64,000 nt of DNA from Chrysaora quinquecirrha (taxonomy: Eukaryota > Cnidaria > Scyphozoa > Semaeostomeae > Pelagiidae), in contig JACTAT010000043.1 of NCBI GenBank assembly GCA_014526335.1, positions 1,375,997-1,439,996 of the forward strand, in the 5' to 3' direction. The position numbers were made by a program, and so were the translations under genes. Positions within the stretch are counted from its first letter, which is position 1. Each line of letters opens with the position of its first letter. Below, piece by piece: positions 57,246-64,000 of this stretch. Below the pieces are notes generated by a model. It was not told the DNA's origin. It saw nothing but the letters and a program-made list of their open reading frames with translations, and searched no databases.

Positions 57246-57387
57246 CTCTCAACTCACAAAATCTGATAAACTCAACCACAACAACATACCAATACTTCAT
57301 GTATTATTGTAACATCTTTTCTTTTACAAATTAAAATAAAAGGTTCACACAAAATCTCCTTAGAGTCACAGTAGTTCACTCGATAAG

Positions 57388-58728
57388 TCATTTGCTGCAA
57401 TAGTCCCTCAAATGGGTAGGAGCTCTTCTTTCTCTGATTGAACGACGAAGTGTCCTTGTCTCTATCATTGGTTTCACGGGACTCTTCTTTGCTACATCTG
57501 GAATCTTTGTCTCTTTAACCGTTTCAGTTTCATTTCTACTCTCTCTGATCGTTGCACTTTCCCTTTTTCTCTTGGGTGTATTTGTATTTTGAATCGGAGT
57601 TCCTTCGCTTGGATCTTTGCTAATGATTCTTTCTATTACTTTGAAATTTTCTACTTCTTTTTTATCTGATCTTTGAACATTATCTGATCTTTGTTCTCTG
57701 TTCTTTGAATTTTCTGATTCTTTGTTCTCTGCTGGAACAGGTGCCACTTCCTTTGTTTTCCTCAAATGCACTCTATTTCTAACAAGTGTTCCCTTTGCTG
57801 TTTCAATTTCATATGATCTGTCACTTATCTGTCTGTTTATGACTGCTTTATCCCACGTTTTCTGGCCTAGCCTAAATGGTTGAATATGAACAGTATCTCC
57901 TTCTTTCAATTCTTCTAAATCTTTCGAACCTTTGTCATAGTTTTCAGCTTGTCTGACTTTGTTCTTTTTCAATCTTTGTCTCTCTGATTCCAAGTAATTG
58001 TCAACTCTTGGGGCGAGTAGTGATTCAGACATGGGTAAAAATGATCTTGTTCTTCTGTTCAGGAGACGTTGTGCAGGACTACTTCCTACATTCTGAGTTG
58101 GTGTATTTCGTGTTTCTAATATCGCAATATAGGGATCTGTCTTTGATTGTGCACATTTGTTCATCAGAGCTTTGGCTGACTTTACAGCTGATTCCGCTTT
58201 TCCATTCCCTTTTGTATATCCAGGGTCACTTGTTTCATGTTTGAAATCCCAATTTTTAGAGAAGGATTCGAACTCTTTAGATGAAAATTGTGGACCATTG
58301 TCACTGACTACTATTCCATATCTTGCAAAATGTTGTTTCATGACTCTGATTACAGCTGAACTCCCTGTTCTTTCAACTTTCAGGTCAGGGATTCCCTCAA
58401 GTCTGTCTACTTCATACCAGTTGCTATAATAATCAACGGTTACTAAGTATGTCTTACCGTTCCATGTAAAAAGATCAACTGCTACCTTTTCCCATGGTGT
58501 TTCAGCATCGTTTATTCTAAGTGTTTCTTTCTGCTGTGCTCTTCCATACGTTTGACATGCATCAAATGACTCTGTTATATTTCTTATATCAGCTGACATT
58601 CCTGGCCAGTAGATACATTCTCTAGCCCTTCTTAACATGCTTTCACTTCCTAAATGTGAACTGTGTAATCTTTCTTTGAAATTTCGTCTTAAAGACTCTG
58701 GTACTACTACTCTTTCCCCTTTGAACAC
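57388..58728 (-). CDS. Gypsy 2 integrase and C-terminal tail
   Basis: A 446-residue uninterrupted frame: HHCC-type zinc region (LHSSHLGSESMLRRARECIY, FDACQTYG), core with KVAVDLFTWNGKTY (Asp), IVVSDNGPQF (Asp) and YTKGNGKAESAVKSAK (Glu), a DTVHIQPFRLG barrel and a highly charged Lys/Glu tail ending LRRSIRERRAPTHLRDY. The start codon listed is internal: upstream codons lie on the far side of the Harbinger insertion. It inserts the DNA copy. Confidence 0.9.
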   Translation of the reverse strand: MFKGERVVVPESLRRNFKERLHSSHLGSESMLRRARECIYWPGMSADIRNITESFDACQTYGRAQQKETLRINDAETPWEKVAVDLFTWNGKTYLVTVDYYSNWYEVDRLEGIPDLKVERTGSSAVIRVMKQHFARYGIVVSDNGPQFSSKEFESFSKNWDFKHETSDPGYTKGNGKAESAVKSAKALMNKCAQSKTDPYIAILETRNTPTQNVGSSPAQRLLNRRTRSFLPMSESLLAPRVDNYLESERQRLKKNKVRQAENYDKGSKDLEELKEGDTVHIQPFRLGQKTWDKAVINRQISDRSYEIETAKGTLVRNRVHLRKTKEVAPVPAENKESENSKNREQRSDNVQRSDKKEVENFKVIERIISKDPSEGTPIQNTNTPKRKRESATIRESRNETETVKETKIPDVAKKSPVKPMIETRTLRRSIRERRAPTHLRDYCSK

Positions 58729-58744
58729 TAAAGGCCCATTTCCA

Positions 58745-58890
58745 CTTCATTCGCAATTCGCAAATCGCATGCGATCCTTTGTTTAAAATTCGCATGCGAA
58801 CGTTCGCAATTTGCATGCGAACGTTCGCAATTCGATTTTGACCTGTTCGCAATGTTTGATATTTTGCGAACGTTCGCATGCGAACGAAAG
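58745..58890. repeat. Harbinger subterminal GCATGCGAACGTTCGC repeats
   Basis: Four or five overlapping copies of TCGCATGCGAACGTTCGCAA-like sequence, each partly palindromic. Likely binding sites of the transposase or its MADF partner. A shorter set lies at 61440-61505. Confidence 0.7.
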
Positions 58891-58974
58891 TCCCGGATAG
58901 AGAACAACCAATCAGAAACCACCATTTCCGAACAAAGCGCGACATTCTAACTGCAAACACAGCAACAAACCAAA

Positions 58975-59716
58975 ATGGCGATGGCAGCAAAGGTTGAGTG
59001 GACTCCAGAATTGGTGGAAATGTTGATCGAAAATGATCGTTCCAGCAAAGTTGTTTGGGATACCAGCAGTGCTAGTTACAAGAACAAAAATTCACAGGAA
59101 TCAGCATGGATGCAAATAGCAAGTGACTGTGGTTTGGAAGGAAAAGCAGTGTATGCAAAAGCAAAATGGCGCGACTTGAAAGACACTTACAGGAAAAAGT
59201 TGAAGTTGCTGACCCCAAAATCTGGGTGCAAAGCAAAAAGGTTGGCAATGGATGCAACAAATGAGTTTTATGAAGAAATTTAGTGTTGTGGAGACACCAA
59301 CAACCTCAAATTTCTCGACAATAGACGACGAAGAATGTAGCCAGCTTGGCTTGTTATCAAACACCATCGAGAATGAGAATGAGATGTCCAACATTTCCTT
59401 CAAATTGGATTATGATCCACTGCCAAACAGCCCAGCCTGCTCTTCATCAACAGGTTCAATGGGCCATATCAACACCCTTACAGCACCAAATTTTTCTGGT
59501 AAAAGAAAGAAAAGGGATGAACCACCAAACCAGATAGATTTGGCAATTTTGGCTGAACTAAACAAAGATAAGGAAGACAATGAAGATAGCTTTTACATGA
59601 AAAGCCTCATACCACAACTTAGGAGACTGGACCAAAAAACAAAGGCATTTGTAAAATGCCAAATTCAGCAACTACCTTTTCAGGCAGAGTTTGGCACAAG
59701 TTTACAAGATCAGTGA
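58975..59716 (+). pseudogene. Harbinger MADF-BESS DNA-binding protein, one frameshift
   Basis: The frame 58975-59283 is a MADF (Myb/SANT-like) domain (VEWTPELVEMLIEND, AWMQIASDCGLE, AKWRDLKDTYRKKLK). A shift around 59215-59240 moves the end of the domain (WMQQMSFMKKF) into 59252-59716, which finishes with a BESS-like motif (DSFYMKSLIPQLRRLDQKTK). In PIF/Harbinger the Myb-like partner brings the transposase to the ends and into the nucleus. A single indel is the only visible lesion. Confidence 0.85.
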
Positions 59717-60023
59717 AACTTTTCCTGAATTATTCCTTTTAGCTTTGGACTCGAATAGATATTTCAGTTGTTAATATATTTTTATGTCATATACGTACTA
59801 CACACATATTTTTTACGCGAAACAGCTTATAAGAAGCCACAGGCTACTTTTCTAAAAATAAGATTTATCAGCTGTGATGTGTTGAATAAAATGGTTAAGA
59901 AACTTTTGTGATTTATAGCTTTGATTTTGCCCAGTTGTTGAAAATGTTTCGACATGTTTACAGTACCCATATTTTGTTATAAGAAACTAAGAAATTCCCT
60001 GACAGGTTAACTTTTAACAAACA

Positions 60024-61307
60024 TTACTTATTTACATACTCATTTTGCCAAGATACTGCACCTGCAGGTGAATTAAAAAAGTCCTTGAAAATGTCTCTTA
60101 TTTCTTTGGCACTTTTCTTGCAGGCTTTGCCTGTTTTTGGTTGGGTTAAGGGCTGATGGCCTGTATCTTTGTAAACATCTGCTCTCCATGCTCCTGGCAC
60201 AATATCTACATTTTTATCTTCAGAATCCACAAAACCAGGTGGGCAATATCTTCGCTCATGTCTAGGTAATGTTGATACACGCAACATCAAGAAATTATGC
60301 AAAGCTACCACCGCTTTTGTAATACCAATGCTACGCTCAGGTATAGCATCAATTGGTCGCTTAAAAATGCGCCATCTTGCAGTTGAAATACCAAATTTAT
60401 TTTCACTGACTCGCCTTGCCCTTGAGAGTCTGTAATTAAAAATTCTCTTAGCTTGTTCCAAATATCGTCCACCATATGGTTTCATGACATGATGTCCTAA
60501 TGGAAAAGCATCATCTGCAGTTATTACATAAGGGCATTTTGTGCTTGTGTTAGGCAAATAACAATCTTCTGGCAACGATAATCTTCCATTATATAGGGCA
60601 TCTTTCATTCAACATCGTTCAAATATACCTCCATCGCTTGCACTACCGATAGTCCCGATGTTCACCAGCAAATAAGAATAGCGTGCACTGCAGAGAGCCA
60701 TTAAAACGATGCTGAACCACCCATGAAAATTGAAATACAGTGATCCAGTGTTTGCAGGGCAGTGACATCTGACATGTTTGCCATCAAGGGCTCCAACGCA
60801 TAATGGGAAATTCCATTTCTCCCAAAATTCCTGGGCGACATCTTCCCATTCCTTTTCTGTTGATGGGCACTGGACATAGATGGGAGACAGCGCGTTCCAT
60901 ATTGCAAGGCACGTTTCTGGGACAATCTTGTTCACAGTTGAATGGCCTAATCGATAACTGAAGGCTATCGTTTGGTGAGAATCTCCGGTTGCCAGATATC
61001 TTAGGGTAACTGAAAGTCGTTCTGCCGGTGTAATGGATTCCCGTTTTTCGTTGGATTTTACGATCAAGGGTGCAACTAAATGTAACAATTCTTCAAATAC
61101 CATTGGAGACATACGAAAATACTTGAAGAAACTTTCATGGTCTCCAAGCTGCATTTCCCTGATTAGATTTGCATACTCTCCTTGTTGTTTTCTTCTTTGA
61201 AGAATAGGCCGAACCCAAAATCTTTTTCTATATTTCATCTTTCTGATGTGCTGTCCTCTTCGAATTAACAGCAATAATAAAAGTCTTCTTCTGCACAAGG
61301 CCGCCAT
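60024..61307 (-). pseudogene. PIF/Harbinger DDE transposase, one in-frame stop
   Basis: Residues 1-232 (61307-60609) and 194 more (60608-60024) lie in the same frame, separated only by TGA. N-terminal basic region, HTH-like segment (RYLATGDSHQTIAFSYRLG), first catalytic Asp in VGALDGKHV (175), second in VITADDAFPL and Glu in RRVSENKFGI. Total length about 427 residues fits the family. It opposes the MADF-BESS gene. Apart from the stop near residue 233 the protein looks complete. Confidence 0.92.
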
Positions 61308-61523
61308 GTTGTTCTAAATTTCTTTTGGTAGATGGCGCCAAATCACCGATATATTTATTATTTCACGCGATAAAAAATAGATTGATTCCATTGGCTGATT
61401 TGAACAATAGGAATTCGTGCGAACAGGTTTTAAGTGTGTATTAAATTCGCATGCGTTCGCAAAATGCAAATCGCAAATCGCATGCGATTTGCGAATTGCG
61501 AATGAAGTGGAAATGGGCCTTAA

Positions 61524-62724
61524 ACCATCATGAACTGTTAATTCATCTCTGAATGTGAAATATGGGGCCACCTGTACTGGTACCTGGCTCTTGTTTACAG
61601 GCCATCCTTGTAATATCACTTCTTTCAAAATGCTCATAGTGTCATCACTTTTTGTTTCTTCCCTTAACTCTTGAAACTTGTCTGCTCCAATCTTCAAATG
61701 ACCTACTGCATTTACTTGACTGTGTTTGTCTGGATAATGTCCATCCAAATAAGCTCTAGAAAGTGCATAATCTATGAAAAGTTCCTTTCCAGGCTTATAA
61801 GTAACTTTAATATCATATTGAGCAAGCCTAAGTAAAATGCTTTGAAACCTTTTTGGTGTTTTGTACAAAGGCTTTTTCATCATCATCTCTATTGGCTTGT
61901 GATCCGCTTCCACAAGTGTAAATCTTCCAAATGTATACTGGTGAAATTTCTCTAATGCAAATAGCATTGCTAGACTTTCTTTCTCTATTTGAGCATACTT
62001 TTGCTCAGTACTGGTCAGACTACGACTTGCATATGCAATTGGTCTGCCCTCTTGTAATAAAACTGCACCTAACCCTTGCTTGATGCATCACACTGAATGG
62101 TTAGTTCTTTCTCTGGGTTTTAGAACCTTAGTATGGGTGCACTTGTAACAAGATGTTTGATTTCTCTAAAAGCTTTGTCTTGCTCTTCCGACCATTTCCA
62201 CTCTGCATTCTGGTGAGTGAGTCGTCTGATTGGTTCCATAACATCTGATAGTTTGGGTAAGAATCTTGCTAGATAATTAACCATACCCTGTAGCTTTAAA
62301 ATTGCATCAACATTCTCTGGCTCTTTCATCTTTGTGATTGCCTCTACTTTCTTTTCATCTGGCTTTAACCCTTCCTTTGAAATGATATGCCCAATGAAAC
62401 TTAGCTGATCTCTGTTAAACACACTTTTCTCTTTGTTTAATTTGATGTTCCTCTCTGACCATAAATCAAAATATCATCAGCTACACAGATTACTCCAGGG
62501 AGACCTTCAATATTCTCCTGTAACTTTCTCTGAAATATTTCAGCACTTACTTTTGTTCCAAATGGTAATCTAGTCCATCTGTACCTTCCAAATGGTGTAA
62601 TTATTGTGGTGAGAAGGCTACTCTCCTTGTCAAGCTGACAATGCCAATAACCTGACCTTAAATCAACTTTGCTGAAGACTTTCGCTTTATTTAACTCTGG
62701 AAGAACATCATCTATTACTGGCAA
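61524..62724 (-). pseudogene. Gypsy 2 reverse transcriptase and RNase H
   Basis: RT core 62724-62437 has KVFSKVDLRSGYWHCQL (Asp), RWTRLPFG and VADDILIYG (catalytic); 62422-62120 continues with LSFIGHIISKEGLKPDEKKV and the LQGMVNYLARFLPKLSD connection. RNase H (61967-61524) has LFALEKFHQYTFG, VEADHKPIE and KELFIDYALSRAY. Breaks near 62430 and 62110-61970. The last codons before the Harbinger insertion are HDGL. Confidence 0.85.
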
Positions 62725-62888
62725 TGGATATCTCTCTCTTTGTTATTCATCATTGAGGTATTTAGGATCAATGCAAATTCTTAATTGTCCATTCTTCTTA
62801 GTTTGAACTGATATTTGTGAACACCACTCTGTAGGTTCTGACACTGGCTCTAGCACTCCTTGCTTGACCAAATCTGACAATTCTTTCT

Positions 62889-63716
62889 TTAACTGTGTTT
62901 TACTGATACTGGTATTCTCCTTGTAGGCATCTGCACAGGATTCGCATTTTCTCTTACATGTAAATGAGCTTCTCCAGGAAATTGACCTAAAACTTTCTCA
63001 TCAAAGACATCATTGAACTGAACTAAAATTCTTGCTAAATTGTCACTGGTAACTGCATTTAACTGCTTGAAATTATCATAGTTCACAGTAATAAGCTTCA
63101 TTTGCTCAACAGATTTTCGACTCAATAAAGGTGTTAAGTCTTCTTTTACCACTTCAAATTCCACATTACACTTTCTGTGATTTTCTGTGTTGGTTAAGAT
63201 CAATCTTGCTCTTCCCAAAGGCTGAATTCTTGAATGATTATACATTCGCAAACTAGTATTTGACTGTAATAATAGATGATTGTCAACAAACTTATGTGGT
63301 ATCACATTAACAGTTGCTCCACAGTCTACTTGGAACTTTACTGGACCATAATCTCTTACATTCATCTCCACAAAAATTGGACCTTTGTTCACTACAGCAT
63401 GTAGTGTTTCCTTTTGAACTGTGAGAATATACTCAACATCTGATTCTGAATCATCTTTCTGACTAACCTCATGCACTCTTTTTGATTTGCAGCATTTTGC
63501 AAAATGATTCTTTCCTTTACATTTGTTGCAATATTTTCCCCAAGCAAAACATAGAACAAGAGTGCAAGATAATAAGCAGATGGGATTTTCAATGTGCAGA
63601 TGGACAGCTGCTGCCCTTGATTTGGCTTTGCTGCCCCTATAACAATAAAGGGCAGCAGATATGTCAATCAGCCAATTATATTGCTCATCTGCCAGATCCC
63701 TATCAATCCACCTCAT
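62889..63716 (-). CDS. Gypsy 2 zinc knuckle and protease region
   Basis: A 275-residue frame. Residues around 60-75 form a CCHC knuckle (YCNKCKGKNHFAKCC). The protease motif follows as QVDCGATVNVIP, with Cys replacing the usual Thr/Ser of D-T/S-G, then VVKEDLTPLLSRK. It ends just before the RT domain at a stop. The N-terminal ~45 residues do not look like gag and may come from a deletion or another repeat. Confidence 0.8.
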   Translation of the reverse strand: MRWIDRDLADEQYNWLIDISAALYCYRGSKAKSRAAAVHLHIENPICLLSCTLVLCFAWGKYCNKCKGKNHFAKCCKSKRVHEVSQKDDSESDVEYILTVQKETLHAVVNKGPIFVEMNVRDYGPVKFQVDCGATVNVIPHKFVDNHLLLQSNTSLRMYNHSRIQPLGRARLILTNTENHRKCNVEFEVVKEDLTPLLSRKSVEQMKLITVNYDNFKQLNAVTSDNLARILVQFNDVFDEKVLGQFPGEAHLHVRENANPVQMPTRRIPVSVKHS

Positions 63717-63740
63717 TAAGTCATTAACACTTTAAATTCA

Positions 63741-64000
63741 ATAGGAGCTTGACCGCTCTATTGTTCAGATTCTTCTTTGATTACCAAAAGAAAAAGGTGT
63801 GAATCAGTGAAAAGAAGGAGAACAAGAGAAGCCCTGAGGGCTGCCCTTGTTTCAACATTGACAAGTTTCAATTGTGCATGCTGCTGTGGATCCCAACTAT
63901 GTTGAGAAATAATATAAGAAATGAGAATTCTTTCCTTGATTCTATTTTATTCATATTCAACCAATTTAATGCATAGTGCAGCCCCTCTTTTCAAAAAAGA
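63741..64000. other. No feature recognised at window end
   Basis: AT-rich; expected to hold the 5' part of Gypsy 2, but no gag coding sequence or LTR could be identified. Confidence 0.4.

Larger units (their letters stand above)
54190..57255. mobile_element. Kolobok-like element 2 (THAP transposase plus P2X7-like gene)
   Basis: A THAP transposase (+) converges on a P2X7-like gene (-), the same layout as 14893-17628 but with the catalytic part retained. Terminal inverted repeats were not found, so the ends given are gene limits. On the right it runs into what looks like the 3' LTR of Gypsy 2. Confidence 0.75.
58732..61520. mobile_element. PIF/Harbinger DNA transposon, nearly intact
   Basis: Perfect inverted ends of 45 bp beginning AGGCCCATTTCCACTTCATT (58732) with the complement at 61520. 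Flanking TAA on both sides (58729-58731, 61521-61523) is the 3 bp duplication typical of PIF/Harbinger. Subterminal GCATGCGAACGTTCGCA palindromes repeat several times. It carries the standard two genes: DDE transposase (-) and a MADF/Myb-like protein (+). Inserted in Gypsy 2 between RNase H and integrase coding sequence. Confidence 0.95.
57314..63740 (-). mobile_element. Ty3/Gypsy retrotransposon 2, split by PIF/Harbinger
   Basis: On the - strand: zinc knuckle and protease (63716-62889), RT (about 62870-62440 and 62422-62120), RNase H (61967-61524), Harbinger insertion (61520-58732), integrase (58731-57388). A purine tract (complement of 57315-57330) precedes TGTTAC at 57314, the presumed 3' LTR start; the LTR is cut after about 60-70 bp by the neighbouring element. 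The 5' LTR is outside the window or lost. Confidence 0.88.

Overview
The window is animal nuclear DNA, AT-rich and intron-containing, most likely from a cnidarian (coral, anemone or hydrozoan). That guess rests on a conserved netrin gene and on a transposon fauna typical of cnidarian genomes: CR1-like LINEs whose ORF1 carries an SGNH esterase fold, a Penelope-like element, ISL2EU with a YqaJ nuclease, THAP-transposase elements with a P2X7-like partner, PIF/Harbinger and Ty3/Gypsy. No bacterial features, CRISPR arrays, rRNA or tRNA genes were recognised. A 500-base run of N (11701-12200) marks a scaffold gap.

Host genes occupy only the first 11 kb, both on the + strand. Three spliced exons at 548-602, 1151-1244 and 2217-2368 join in phase and end an RRM protein that resembles NELF-E. 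Netrin follows with three in-phase exons at 3918-4622, 8961-9270 and 10658-10964, covering signal peptide, laminin N-terminal domain and three LE domains. Its C-terminal NTR exon was not found in the remaining 53 kb. The introns hold one decayed CR1-like LINE (about 5.1-8.2 kb) and several MITEs, most with TA target duplications and a few shared terminal consensus sequences.

From 12.2 kb to the end the window is a nested pile of mobile elements. In order: a LINE lacking its YADD box; a Kolobok-like element (14893-17628); a CR1-like LINE split by an ISL2EU element (18617-22878); a LINE ORF1/EN fragment; a + strand LINE split by a - strand LINE with a ~28 bp target duplication, itself split by a mariner-type MITE; a possible HECT-family gene fragment; a + strand LINE split by a Mutator-like palindrome with a 9 bp duplication; a ~160 bp minisatellite; Gypsy element 1 (43.2-53.9 kb); a second Kolobok-like element (54.2-57.25 kb); and Gypsy element 2 on the - strand (57.3-63.7 kb), split by a PIF/Harbinger element (58732-61520) with perfect 45 bp ends and a TAA duplication.

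The most unusual structure is a 5.9 kb insertion inside the RNase H domain of Gypsy 1 (46072-51962). Two direct copies of one ~236 bp MITE bracket a Penelope-like element with a hammerhead-like motif, a Tc1/mariner-type transposase, a 231 bp GGTTACC-rich palindrome and a broken HUH-Rep/SF3-helicase gene. The outer edges carry a TA duplication, and the Gypsy frame is continuous once the insertion and one TA are discounted. Second in interest are the two Kolobok-like elements: both pair a THAP transposase with a convergent gene for a P2X7-type cytoplasmic domain, which suggests a two-gene transposition module.
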